Origin: Parvularcula sp.
GTDB taxonomy: Bacteria; Pseudomonadota; Alphaproteobacteria; Caulobacterales; Parvularculaceae
NCBI GenBank assembly: GCA_002704915.1
Contig: PAIP01000020.1
Span: 28,421-92,420, forward strand
Length of the DNA stretch: 64,000 nucleotides
Direction of reading: 5' to 3'
The translations under genes and the position numbers were made by a program. The notes under the pieces were generated by a model. It ran no database searches. It saw only the letters and a list, made by a program, of their open reading frames with translations, and had not been told where the DNA came from. The number at the start of each line of letters is the position of its first letter. The stretch's first letter is position 1. This document shows positions 8,585 through 17,840 of the stretch, piece by piece.

Positions 8585-10717
8585 TTATTCAGCGGTATGC
8601 GCCAGCACAGCTTCCGCGGCGCGCGCCTGCTCGCCGACATAGAGCCTGATCGCCTCGGCGTCTTCTTGCGAAAGCTTGTCGCCGAACCCGACCATGCCCT
8701 GCGCGCTCAAGCCGCCGTGTAGCACGACCTGTTCCCAAGCTTCCGGAGAAGACAGAATAGCCGACCGGCGCAGATCCGGGATGACGCCGGCGGACCATGC
8801 GCTGGCGCCATGGCAGCGCATGCAGTGACCCGCATAAAGACCGGCGCCGAGCGAAACCTGGGAGGACGGCGCCTCTTCCGCAGGCGGATTAAAAGGAACA
8901 ACCGGCGGTTCATAGTGCGGCAAGCTTGCGGTTCCGTCGAGCTTAAACACCAGCAGCCGTCCGTTGGGGCGGACATAAGGGTCTTTTACATAGGGCGAAA
9001 AAATACCCACTACGCCGCCAAAGCCGGCGAGCACGGCGACATATTGTTCGCCATCGATCTCGTAGCTGGCCGCGGCAGCTATCGCCCCACTCTGCCCGTC
9101 GAAGCTCCAAAGTTTTTTTCCATCGCTGGCCTTGTAAGCGGAGAACATGCCATTCGGCTCCCCCTGAAATATCAGATTTCCGCCCGTCGCCAGTATGCCG
9201 CCATAACCAATGCCGTCATGCTGAACGCGCCAGACAGTTCTCTGTTCCACTGGATCGAAAGCCGTAATCGATGCGCTCACCGTATCTATGGCCTGCTGGC
9301 GCTCCTCCACGCTTGCGGGACCCACATTGGTGGGCGATGCATTCCCCAAATTCCAATCGCCCAGATGATAGCGGAATCCCGGTTCATCCTGATAGCCGAA
9401 CATATGGTCCTGCGTGGGTATGTAAACGAGCCCCGTATCGGGACTGTAAGCCATGGGATGCCAGCTATGAGCGCCATAGGCGCCGGGCCGCGCGACAAAA
9501 TTCTCATCGTTGCCTGCAGACCATTTCGCCTCTTCGTTGACGATTGGACGGCCCGTTTTCGGGTCGATGCCCCTCGCCCAGTTGACGGATACAAAGGGCT
9601 GCGGCAGCGTCGCAAGCTCGCCATTCGAACGGTCGATCACATAGAAGAAACCATTTTTTGGCGCCTGCATCGCCACCTTCCGGGGCTCGCCGTCGATCGC
9701 GATATCGGCAAGTATGATCGGCTGCGTCGCCGTAAAATCCCACGATTCGGCAGGCGTTTCCTGATAGTGCCATTTGTAGGCGCCGGAGTCGGCGTCAAGC
9801 GCAACGATGGATGAAAGGAAAAGATTGTCTCCCTTGCCGTCGGAGCGGATCCTGTAATTCCACGGACTCCCATTCCCGACACCAATCAATATCTGATCGA
9901 AATCCTTGTCATAAACGATCGCGTCCCAGACGGTCCCGCCGCCGCCATATTTGTACCACTCTCCGAACCAGCTCGGCGCAGCTTTTTCTTTCATGACAGC
10001 GTCAGACGCCTCGCCGTCGGGACCCGCAGCCGGATCGCCGGGCACAGTATAGAAACGCCACGCTTTCTCTCCCGTCTCGACATCATACGCCGTGACATAT
10101 CCGCGAACGCCGTATTCCGCGCCGCCATTTCCGATGATGACCTTGTCTTTCGCGATGCGGGGCGCACCGGTGATCGTATAAGGCGTTTTTGGATCGAATG
10201 TCTGCGCGGTCCAGACGACGGCGCCCGTCTTGGCGTCTAGCGCAATAAGACGCCCGTCGAGCGCCCCAACGAAAACCTTTCCACCGGCCGCAGCCACGCC
10301 GCGGTTTGCGACATCGCAACAAGCGTCAAACCCTTTTTCTCCCGGCACTTCCGGATCGAAACGCCAAACCTGCTCTCCGGTCTTCGCATCGTATGCATAG
10401 ACTTTCGACCATGCGGTCGACACGTAAATGACGCCGTCAACGACGATTGGGTTCGCTTCCTGCCCCCGGTCGGTATCGAGGTCGGCGTACCAGGCAAGTC
10501 CCAGCCTCTCTATGTTCGCTTCGGTGATCTGATCGAGCGGGCTATAAAAGGTTTCCCCATAAGCGCCCCCAATGACGGGCCAGCCCGCCGAATCCGCCTG
10601 TTCCGTGGACGCACGGGTGCAAGAAGCAACGCCAAACGCCGCCAACAACGCAAAAGCGACTCGCCTTCCATATGTGCTTGCGGCCCCGAGCCGATCGAAT
10701 TTTTTTCTGATGCCCAT
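8585..10717 (-). CDS. PQQ-dependent quinohaemoprotein alcohol dehydrogenase, lipoprotein
   Basis: A type II quinohaemoprotein alcohol dehydrogenase of about 710 aa. It oxidises alcohols in the periplasm with PQQ and passes electrons to its own cytochrome c. The N-terminus has a lipobox (AAFGVASC), so it is probably membrane-anchored. The propeller shows the vicinal disulfide pair in FDACCDVAN, Glu in GGAEYGVRGYV and the catalytic-Asp region ESWDFTATQPIILAD. The C-terminal haem domain has CMRCHG and an axial methionine candidate in AQGMVGFGD. The ATG at 10717 sits 8 nt after GAGGGG; the ATG at 10723 directly abuts it and is less likely. It is the last gene of the run from 14266. Confidence 0.9.
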   Translation of the reverse strand: MGIRKKFDRLGAASTYGRRVAFALLAAFGVASCTRASTEQADSAGWPVIGGAYGETFYSPLDQITEANIERLGLAWYADLDTDRGQEANPIVVDGVIYVSTAWSKVYAYDAKTGEQVWRFDPEVPGEKGFDACCDVANRGVAAAGGKVFVGALDGRLIALDAKTGAVVWTAQTFDPKTPYTITGAPRIAKDKVIIGNGGAEYGVRGYVTAYDVETGEKAWRFYTVPGDPAAGPDGEASDAVMKEKAAPSWFGEWYKYGGGGTVWDAIVYDKDFDQILIGVGNGSPWNYRIRSDGKGDNLFLSSIVALDADSGAYKWHYQETPAESWDFTATQPIILADIAIDGEPRKVAMQAPKNGFFYVIDRSNGELATLPQPFVSVNWARGIDPKTGRPIVNEEAKWSAGNDENFVARPGAYGAHSWHPMAYSPDTGLVYIPTQDHMFGYQDEPGFRYHLGDWNLGNASPTNVGPASVEERQQAIDTVSASITAFDPVEQRTVWRVQHDGIGYGGILATGGNLIFQGEPNGMFSAYKASDGKKLWSFDGQSGAIAAAASYEIDGEQYVAVLAGFGGVVGIFSPYVKDPYVRPNGRLLVFKLDGTASLPHYEPPVVPFNPPAEEAPSSQVSLGAGLYAGHCMRCHGASAWSAGVIPDLRRSAILSSPEAWEQVVLHGGLSAQGMVGFGDKLSQEDAEAIRLYVGEQARAAEAVLAHTAE

Positions 10718-10775
10718 CGCCATTCCCCTCGTTTCCCGGTTTCCAATATTGGCGTAAAAGAATCGTCGCCAGCGC

Positions 10776-12470
10776 CTAGGCGGTTTTAGATTCTTTCAAA
10801 TTCAGCTCACGGATCATCGCGTTGCGAATTTCAAATTTCTGCACTTTGCCCGTCACCGTCGTCGGAAATTCCTGAACGAAGCGGATATAACGCGGAACCT
10901 TGTGCCGCGTTATGCGGCCCTCGCAATAGTCCCGAACGTCGTCTTCTCTCAACGAGGCCCCGCTTTTCAGTTGAATCCAAGCGCAAAGCTCCTCCCCGTA
11001 TTTCTCATCGGGCACGCCAACCACCTGCACGTCGGCAATCTGCGGATGACTGTGAAGAAACTCTTCAACTTCGCGCGGATAGAGGTTCTCTCCTCCGCGT
11101 ATCACCATGTCTTTCAACCGGCCGACTACATTGGCGTATCCGTCGGCGCCGATAACCCCGATATCGCCGGTGTGCATCCACCCGCCCCCATCAATAGCTT
11201 CCGCGGTGCGCTCCGGGTCGTCCCAATAGCCCAACATGACCGAATATCCGCGCGTACAAATTTCGCCAGGCGTTCCGACCGGAGCGGTTTGCCCGTTTTC
11301 GTCGATAATCTTCACTTCGAGATGCGGGTGAACGGCGCCGATGGTGGAAACGCGGCGTTCAGTCGTATCGTCTCGCATACTCTGGAAACTGACAGGACTG
11401 GTTTCGGTCATTCCGTAGGCGATGGTGATGTCCTTGATGTTCATTTCATCAATCACCCGCTTCATCACCTCAATAGGGCAAGGCGACCCGGCCATGCAGC
11501 CCGTGCGAAGCGAAGTCAGGTCGTATTTTGCAAAATCCGGATGGCCGAGCATGGCGATAAACATCGTGGGCACGCCGAACAGGCCGGTGCAGCGTTCTGT
11601 CTCTATCGTCTGCAGCGCGGCCAACGGATCGAAAATCGCGCTTGGATAAACCATGGCTGCGCCATGAGTGATGCACCCGAGATTTCCCATCACCATGCCA
11701 AAACAATGATAGAGCGGCACCGGCAGACACAAGCGATCGCCGCGGCCAAGCCCAAGGCGGCCTCCGACAAAGTATCCGTTGTTCAGGATATTCCGGTGCG
11801 AGAGCGTTGCCCCCTTGGGGTGTCCTGTCGTGCCACTCGTGAATTGAATGTTTATCGCGTCGTCTGGCTTCAGTTGCGACCCGATAGTTTTCACTTGCGC
11901 AAGCAGCGCAGGGTCATCGCATTGTTGCAGGCTCTCGAAAGGCGCCCAACCTGTCCTCTTTTCTCCGCCGATCTTGATGAGGCATTTCAGCGTGGGAAAC
12001 GCACTACTGGCAAGTCGGCCAGGCTCGCTATTTACGATCTCCGGAGCCAGCGACTCCATCATCTCCACATAATTGCTGGTTCGGAAACGCTCCGCCGCAA
12101 CAAGGGCTTTGATCCCGACCTTGTTTAAGGTGTAAGCAAGTTCGGAAGTTCTATAGGCCGGATTGATCGTCACCAGGATCAACCCCAGCTTCGCCGCAGC
12201 GAACTGCGTTAGGGTCCATTCCACGCAATTCGGCGCCCAGATGCCGATCCGGTCGCCGGTTGTCATACCGAGTGCGAGAAAGCTGGCGGCGAGCCTGTTC
12301 GCGCGATCCTCGAGCTCCGCGTATCGCCACCGAATGTTTTGCGGCGCGCTGATCACCGCCAACTCTTCGGGCCATTTTACCGCTGCTTCTTCGAGCGCAT
12401 CGCCAATCGTCATGTCAAGCAGCGGCGGCTCGCTGGCGCCGATGACATGGCTGAGATATTGTTCGGGCAT
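10776..12470 (-). CDS. AMP-binding acyl-CoA synthetase (FadD/ACSF2-like)
   Basis: An adenylate-forming ligase of about 564 aa that activates a carboxylic acid to its CoA thioester. The P-loop-like motif is [18 protein letters not shown], the hinge region is [21 protein letters not shown] and the catalytic lysine lies in [14 protein letters not shown]. Its overall form resembles medium/long-chain acyl-CoA synthetases. The ATG at 12470 is preferred over the TTG at 12482. Its position between a secreted protein and a PQQ alcohol dehydrogenase suggests an alcohol to aldehyde/acid to acyl-CoA route; a matching aldehyde dehydrogenase could be the one at 2261 or 30699. Confidence 0.85.
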   Translation of the reverse strand: MPEQYLSHVIGASEPPLLDMTIGDALEEAAVKWPEELAVISAPQNIRWRYAELEDRANRLAASFLALGMTTGDRIGIWAPNCVEWTLTQFAAAKLGLILVTINPAYRTSELAYTLNKVGIKALVAAERFRTSNYVEMMESLAPEIVNSEPGRLASSAFPTLKCLIKIGGEKRTGWAPFESLQQCDDPALLAQVKTIGSQLKPDDAINIQFTSGTTGHPKGATLSHRNILNNGYFVGGRLGLGRGDRLCLPVPLYHCFGMVMGNLGCITHGAAMVYPSAIFDPLAALQTIETERCTGLFGVPTMFIAMLGHPDFAKYDLTSLRTGCMAGSPCPIEVMKRVIDEMNIKDITIAYGMTETSPVSFQSMRDDTTERRVSTIGAVHPHLEVKIIDENGQTAPVGTPGEICTRGYSVMLGYWDDPERTAEAIDGGGWMHTGDIGVIGADGYANVVGRLKDMVIRGGENLYPREVEEFLHSHPQIADVQVVGVPDEKYGEELCAWIQLKSGASLREDDVRDYCEGRITRHKVPRYIRFVQEFPTTVTGKVQKFEIRNAMIRELNLKESKTA

Positions 12471-12580
12471 TCTTGTTTCCAAAAAAGTGGCGCCGGGGCC
12501 TTGATGCGGCCCATTCTAGTCACGGCTTCGCTGGCGGCGTGCGAAGGGCGCCCGTTGCGCTCTTCGCACAAACCGTCGCC

Positions 12581-14266
12581 TCAATCTGCTTCTATACGTG
12601 TACGGAATAAGACAGTATGATAGGGAATCCAAGTGGACACATTCCAGATGATATCCACATCGTCACCGACCTCGTCGATCCATGGCTCGATGATGTTGGG
12701 ACCGTATAGCAATCCGTAATCCACATCTTCGTCGAGATTGGGATGCGCATAGTCCGGCGCGCAATTTGTTCCGGAGCAGTCCGGATGATAGAGAATTCCG
12801 CCCGACGCATATTCGCCGGTGGGCGGGCTAGCCAGCGGATTTCCCGGATAGAACACATCTTGCGGCGGCGACCAGGGTCCCCACGGATCGTCGGCGGTTC
12901 TCATACGGATCGCGCCATTGCCCACATCCACATCGTCACATTGGCTGGCGCCGATGAAAAGCTCGACGACGCCGCAGGTCTGAAAAACAAGCACCGGAAA
13001 TGTGGACATGCCTCCACCGTATAACATAACCCATTTGTCGAGGTGCTCGACCCAACGGATGCTCATCTGACCGACGATGTCATTCTGTTCATCCTGAAAT
13101 CCAGACATGGTGGAATCGAGATCGATTGGCACGGCGTCCGCTTCATCAGTGCTGAATGTCGGCACGCCTCCTGAGAAGCCTGTGAAATAGTTCACTGTCC
13201 AGTTGAAGGTGCTTCCGGTCGGCATGTCCACATAAGCAAAATAAAGACTAGCGGGCCGGCCATTGGCGGCGACGCCGACAAAGTTTGTTCTGCCGAACAG
13301 GAACACCCGCCTGTAGGCGCCGGAACTGCCGGCGACTTCGTAATCCTGGTTGGCGCTGCCCGCCCCATTTGCCGGCCGGAAGTCCTGCACCGTGGTCGTC
13401 GCCACATTCATGAACTTGTTCGTCACCCATTTCTTGCTGTTGGTGTAGAAACGCTCATCGGTCGTGCTTCGCACGCCGACCCGCAAGGTGAAGCCGCTGG
13501 AGAGGATGCGCCCGATATTTGTGGCGCTGTACATCGTGCTCGACGTGTCGGAACAAAATCCGGAGCCGATGATCGGCCACCCGAAGGCGTTCCGCATCGT
13601 ATCGTTGAAACATCCGAATGTCCCGTCTGTGCAGATGCCGGTGAAGCCCTGCTCGTCATCATATTCCTCGCCCCAAAAAGCGAGACCGCCGTCGCAGGTC
13701 ATGTCAGCGCCATTGCTGGTGCAATTCGAATTCGTGAGGCATCCCTGCGGCTTGGAATGAAGGAAAATTGCATACTCATTCGTCCCGTTGCTCCATCCCG
13801 CCACGGGCGTCTTGAAGGCGTCGAGCCAATGATTATCGATGTTAAGCGCTTTGGCCGTTGCCGTGCCCGGATGCTGGGCCAGCAACACGGTCGGCAGGTT
13901 CGTCGGGGAGATGAGCGAGGGATCGCTCCAGGCGCTGAGATCCAGCGATCCGAACGCATCGTCGAAGGTAAGTGCTGTATGACCGGACAACGGGCGATAA
14001 TTGGGATCGATCGGATCGCCGCTTTGCGTCTCGTGCGTGTCGCCGAGCAATACGCGCAGGTCACCGTCATGCACGTAAGTCCAGCCAAGATCGGTTCCCG
14101 AAAAATTGATGGTGATCGGCGCTGTATTGTCCGGATCGAGATTATCGGGACTGACAAAAGGCCCCAACACGGTCGTGCCACCGACAGTAGGATCGGCTAT
14201 CGCCGGACTAAAAGCGATACTTGCCGTCGCCAGGCATGCAGCGCATAGGCCGCTAATCTTCTTCAT
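12581..14266 (-). CDS. Secreted cysteine-rich protein, DUF4185-like propeller
   Basis: A 561-aa exported protein with a clear signal peptide (KKISGLCAACLATASIAFSPAIA). Mature sequence has motifs such as LRVLLGDTHE, WSNGTNEYAIFL and DPWGPWSPPQDVF, which resemble DUF4185/five-bladed glycosidase-like propellers, but I am not certain of the family. Ten cysteines occur in short pairs (GCLTNSNC, GICTDGTFGC, DCSGTNC), suggesting up to five disulfides in an oxidising compartment. Strong Shine-Dalgarno GGGAGGAAAA. It heads the operon with the acyl-CoA synthetase and PQQ dehydrogenase; two candidate GntR operators lie upstream. Function unknown. Confidence 0.6.
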   Translation of the reverse strand: MKKISGLCAACLATASIAFSPAIADPTVGGTTVLGPFVSPDNLDPDNTAPITINFSGTDLGWTYVHDGDLRVLLGDTHETQSGDPIDPNYRPLSGHTALTFDDAFGSLDLSAWSDPSLISPTNLPTVLLAQHPGTATAKALNIDNHWLDAFKTPVAGWSNGTNEYAIFLHSKPQGCLTNSNCTSNGADMTCDGGLAFWGEEYDDEQGFTGICTDGTFGCFNDTMRNAFGWPIIGSGFCSDTSSTMYSATNIGRILSSGFTLRVGVRSTTDERFYTNSKKWVTNKFMNVATTTVQDFRPANGAGSANQDYEVAGSSGAYRRVFLFGRTNFVGVAANGRPASLYFAYVDMPTGSTFNWTVNYFTGFSGGVPTFSTDEADAVPIDLDSTMSGFQDEQNDIVGQMSIRWVEHLDKWVMLYGGGMSTFPVLVFQTCGVVELFIGASQCDDVDVGNGAIRMRTADDPWGPWSPPQDVFYPGNPLASPPTGEYASGGILYHPDCSGTNCAPDYAHPNLDEDVDYGLLYGPNIIEPWIDEVGDDVDIIWNVSTWIPYHTVLFRTRIEAD

Positions 14267-14381
14267 TCGATTTTCCTCCCTGTGCCTGCTCTTTTGTGTC
14301 GGGCGGCGTATTCAGGACTGCTTGGCCGCAAGATATATGCGGCAACCCGAGAGCAGGCTTCGCAGTTTCAGTGAGGCCTTC

Positions 14382-14391
14382 TAACATGTTA
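14382..14391. promoter_or_regulatory. Candidate GntR operator TAACATGTTA
   Basis: A perfect 10-bp palindrome 116 bp upstream of the DUF4185 start codon. It matches the copies at 14445 and 7607 apart from one central base. Confidence 0.5.
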
Positions 14392-14444
14392 ATAACTCTA
14401 TTTCTAGTGATTATTTTCCCAAAAATAGGGCAGAAAGCTACCTC

Positions 14445-14454
14445 TAACATATTA
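14445..14454. promoter_or_regulatory. Candidate GntR operator TAACATATTA
   Basis: The core of a longer near-palindrome TCTAACATATTAGA, 63 bp from the copy at 14382. That is about six helical turns, so the two sites face the same side of the DNA. Identical in reverse orientation to the site beside the GntR gene. Confidence 0.5.
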
Positions 14455-14830
14455 GATATTGATCCGCTCACTGGGCTGTCACATGTCTTGTCCGCTGCCC
14501 GCGGCCACGTTCTCGGCCCTTTGCGCCTTACTATTTGCACGCTGTAAGGGAGGAAATTCCCCTTGGGCAAGGAAATCCACCAACTCAATTGGATGGGGTC
14601 CGGATCAGATTTTTAGCGAGAAAAGTGGAGAATATTCTGAGCGAGAAAGGGGAAACAAAGCGCAGAGCTTCGTGTGAATTTCGATGAGCGGGCGTGGACG
14701 CCGCCACTCTAGTATCAAGAGCTTAGAGACGGGCGCATACGGCTGGAATTATCTCTGAGCTGACTATTTATCAGCGGTTCACTGGTTCCAGTCCAGTTCG
14801 GGGAGCCCTTATCACATTGAATACAGCCGG

Positions 14831-16507
14831 TTAACAGTCCTCTTCAGCAGCGCAGACGGGAACGGCGTTGGTCCCAACCCTTAAGAACCATTGCTTCTCC
14901 TGCTTATTCAGTCGGCGCATATATTCTTCATTGAGCTCGAACATCCCGGGCATGGGATTTGCGCCGGCCACCGGATCATCGCCGAACAGCATATAAGCCC
15001 CGTCTTCGGCGTAGGATCGCCATTCAGGTCCGTTTGCGCTTTGCGGCTCGCCTGTTGCAGCAAAAGACGTCCAGTAATTCAGCATCGCCGCTGACAGAGC
15101 ACTGTCCTTTTCGCCTACCGGCACGGGCCAGTTGGGCGGATAGGCGTCTTTATCGCCGATCTTGCCGAAAACATAAGGCAGCTCGGCCGCATGGAAGGCG
15201 CACAGATCACGCGCGCGCGCCGCGGCGTCGCAACGGTCGAATACATACATGAAGGCCGGCTGTCCGCTTTCAACCTGTTTGCGCACGGCGCGCTCCACGC
15301 CCCAGGCGAAGAAATTGTCACGCAGGGCGTCGAGCATGGACTGCTCCATGTCTGATGATGGATAAAGCGCAAGGAAATCATCGGCGAGATCGCCATAGCG
15401 GCTCCTGATAGCCTCTTCATAAGCCGCCGCGCTTTCGGGAACCGGGGGCAGGAAGCGGCGATAGACCCGCGACTCGCCGCTGTTGAATCCCGCCAGCAGC
15501 GAAACCTTCGCCTGCCGGCCTTCGTCGAACGCTTCGATCAGTTGCGCGGGAAGAACATGCCCGTCGATAGTCCCCTGGCTGATGAACCCTTTCTGGGTGG
15601 CCGCTTCTGTTAGCTCCACCGCATCGAACGCCCGTAATGTCTCCAGATCTTCGGCGCCGACGGCAGCCGCCATTACACCACCGATCGCTTCCGCCGACGG
15701 CATGCCATGCGTGGGATTTGACAACTCCGGTATGGCGCGAATCCCCGTGCTTTGCGCGATAGCCTTGTGAAACAACCCTTCCGCAAGAGGACTGATCATC
15801 AGATATGTCACACTGAGCGCCCCAGCAGACTCCCCCATGATGGTGACATTGTCCGGATCGCCGCCAAACGCAGCGATGCTGTCGCGCACCCATTGAAGCG
15901 CCGCGATCTGATCGAGCAGCCCGTAATTACCCGAAACGCCCTCTGACGATTGTGCGCTCAGTTCCGGATGGGCAAGCCAGCCGAGAATACTGAGCCGGTA
16001 ATTGATCGATACGAAAACGGCGCCGCGCTCAGCGAAAGGCGAACCTTCATAAGTCGGCTGGGCGCTGCCCCCCATGCGCAAGGAGCCGCCGTGAATCCAG
16101 ACGATCACCGGCGCGTCCTCAGCCTCCGCGGGCGCCCAGATATTGAGCGACAAACAATCCTCGGACATGGACGCAGGCGGATCGTAATAGATGCTGTCCA
16201 TGGGCAGTTCCGGCTGAACGCAGCTCGGGCCGAAGGCGGTCGCCTCTCTTATTCCGTCCCAGCTTTCCGGCGGTTCTGGCGGAGTCCAGCGCTGCTCGCC
16301 GACAGGCGGCGCGGCATAGGGAATGCCTTTAAAAACATTCAGTCCTCCTTCCCTCGCGCCTTCGAGCTTTCCCTGTTCAATCTCGACAACGGGGCCCGTG
16401 GCGGACACTGGCCCCTCCGTTGACTGACTGCAGGACGCCAGCGGGAAAGCTGCCAATGCAGATAAGCTCAGTGCGCCTATGCAGCGCTGTGCAATTTGTG
16501 TCGTCAT
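14831..16507 (-). CDS. Type-B carboxylesterase, lipoprotein
   Basis: A 558-aa alpha/beta-hydrolase of the carboxylesterase/lipase family. The nucleophile elbow is GESAGALSV (about residue 225), the oxyanion region is VIVWIHGGSLRMGG and the catalytic histidine region is CAFHAAELPYVFG. The N-terminus has a lipobox (AAFPLASC), so the enzyme is probably anchored in the cell envelope. Its start lies one base after the stop of the M28-like gene. It is a close paralogue of the esterase at 25289 in the other arm of the cluster. Acts on carboxylic esters; the substrate is unknown. Confidence 0.88.
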   Translation of the reverse strand: MTTQIAQRCIGALSLSALAAFPLASCSQSTEGPVSATGPVVEIEQGKLEGAREGGLNVFKGIPYAAPPVGEQRWTPPEPPESWDGIREATAFGPSCVQPELPMDSIYYDPPASMSEDCLSLNIWAPAEAEDAPVIVWIHGGSLRMGGSAQPTYEGSPFAERGAVFVSINYRLSILGWLAHPELSAQSSEGVSGNYGLLDQIAALQWVRDSIAAFGGDPDNVTIMGESAGALSVTYLMISPLAEGLFHKAIAQSTGIRAIPELSNPTHGMPSAEAIGGVMAAAVGAEDLETLRAFDAVELTEAATQKGFISQGTIDGHVLPAQLIEAFDEGRQAKVSLLAGFNSGESRVYRRFLPPVPESAAAYEEAIRSRYGDLADDFLALYPSSDMEQSMLDALRDNFFAWGVERAVRKQVESGQPAFMYVFDRCDAAARARDLCAFHAAELPYVFGKIGDKDAYPPNWPVPVGEKDSALSAAMLNYWTSFAATGEPQSANGPEWRSYAEDGAYMLFGDDPVAGANPMPGMFELNEEYMRRLNKQEKQWFLRVGTNAVPVCAAEEDC

Positions 16508-16508
16508 T

Positions 16509-17840
16509 TCAGCCTCTCGCGATTGCGCGCTCTAACAAACGCTGGAACGCCGCCGTCGTTTCCGCAACGGCATCGGCGGAAACGCATCTTTCGTCGTCCT
16601 CATCGACGTGATGAAAGCGATGCACGCCGAATATGCCCGCGACCGGGCCATAACCCGCTTCGATTACATTGGTCAGCTCGCCCGCCGACAAGTCATCGCT
16701 CGCATAGGGCGCTTCGAGCCCGGCAAGTCCGGCGAATTCCTTCTGCGCAATGGGCAGCAGTTCAGGACTGACGACCAGATAACGCTGGGAATCGGTTCCA
16801 GGCAGCGGCGTCCGCCCGCCGACAGTGTCATGCCAGTCGCGCGAGGCGAGATTGGCGCCAAGATGCATCCAGAACGCCGTATCGGCGGGCGGCGGGGCGA
16901 CCTTATGGAGCAATTCTTCGGCGCCGAGATATTGATATTCATGGCCGCTATTGCACACGAAAGCCAGATCGTAATCTCTCGCTTCCCGGCTCGCCCAGCG
17001 CGCAAGGTGAAGCCAGGCGGCGACGCCGCCGCCGCGCTCGCCCGCACAGGTGAACCAGCCCGAACGCGGCGTCGAGACGACAAGCCACCGCCCCTTTCCC
17101 CGCTCCAGTTTTCCAACGAGATTGAAAGCCTGCCGGCGCCCGCCTTTGCCTGTGATTTTAAGCGTGGCCTTTTCGCCTTTCATGGCGGCGGCGAAGAACT
17201 GTGCGGCGTCTTGCGGCGCCATTAACGCAATGGGCGCTGGATATAAGGGCTCTCGGCCGTTGGTGTTGAGGGCAATCACCTTTCCGCTGGGCCCATTGGT
17301 GACAATGATGCAGGCGGCAGCGCCGCCGGCAAAGGCGGCGGCGACAGGTTTGCGAACAGGCTCCCAGAACATTGAAGACCAGCGCCCAAAGGGAAGATCG
17401 ATGAGCGCAATGGCGCCGTTTAATGACTGCGCGGCATGACCTTGCGCGTTCACCCGCACCAGCGGCGCCGTCAGCCCTTCCGCGGGCGTCGTCTGCACAA
17501 TCGGCTGAGGCCAGAGCGGCGCGCGGGCGTCACCGGTGGAAAGCTCGGCCTTGTCGGCATCAAACCATGGCGCGGAAAAATACTGGCGTTCGGTTTTAAG
17601 GCCGGCTTTTTCAAGCTCGTTTTCGAGCCAGGCGCCGCACGCCTCGTCGCCTGCGCCGCCGGACTGCTTGTTGCCGAAGTCGATATAACGATGCAGATCT
17701 TTAGCGACGCTCTCTTTATCCCCCGTTGAAGCTGCGGCGCTCGCGCCAGCGGACAGCATCGGCGCGGCAGCGGACGCGGCGAGGAACCGCCGCCTTGTGG
17801 TGACCATGCTTTCGCCCGGCGATATTTTCGCATTACTCAT
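16509..17840 (-). CDS. M28-peptidase-like protein with atypical metal site, Tat-exported
   Basis: A 443-aa protein with a Tat signal (TTRRRFLAASAAA) and the architecture of M28 aminopeptidases with an inserted PA domain. The family's first zinc ligands (His-x-Asp) should lie near LVVSTPRSGWFTCAGERGGG but are absent. A Glu (GHEYQYLGAEE) and a late His (FHHVDEDDERC) are retained. It may be inactive or a subfamily with a different site. The chosen ATG at 17840 overlaps the transporter's stop by 8 bp and follows GGAG; the track's start at 17885 is less likely. It lies between the MHS transporter and the esterase. Confidence 0.65.
   Translation of the reverse strand: MSNAKISPGESMVTTRRRFLAASAAAPMLSAGASAAASTGDKESVAKDLHRYIDFGNKQSGGAGDEACGAWLENELEKAGLKTERQYFSAPWFDADKAELSTGDARAPLWPQPIVQTTPAEGLTAPLVRVNAQGHAAQSLNGAIALIDLPFGRWSSMFWEPVRKPVAAAFAGGAAACIIVTNGPSGKVIALNTNGREPLYPAPIALMAPQDAAQFFAAAMKGEKATLKITGKGGRRQAFNLVGKLERGKGRWLVVSTPRSGWFTCAGERGGGVAAWLHLARWASREARDYDLAFVCNSGHEYQYLGAEELLHKVAPPPADTAFWMHLGANLASRDWHDTVGGRTPLPGTDSQRYLVVSPELLPIAQKEFAGLAGLEAPYASDDLSAGELTNVIEAGYGPVAGIFGVHRFHHVDEDDERCVSADAVAETTAAFQRLLERAIARG

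Larger units (their letters stand above)
14267..14830. other. Long upstream region of the DUF4185 gene
   Basis: 564 bp between two minus-strand genes. Its first 200 bp upstream of the DUF4185 start hold two copies of the TAACATRTTA palindrome. The remainder, about 14480-14830, shows no convincing ORF, RNA gene or hairpin terminator. Confidence 0.6.

Noticed and set aside
8810-9814. 334-codon plus-strand ORF opposite the PQQ dehydrogenase
   Set aside because: Shadow of a clear quinohaemoprotein gene; composition typical of antisense frames.
10902-12128. 408-codon plus-strand ORF opposite the acyl-CoA synthetase
   Set aside because: Shadow; the minus strand has all adenylation motifs.
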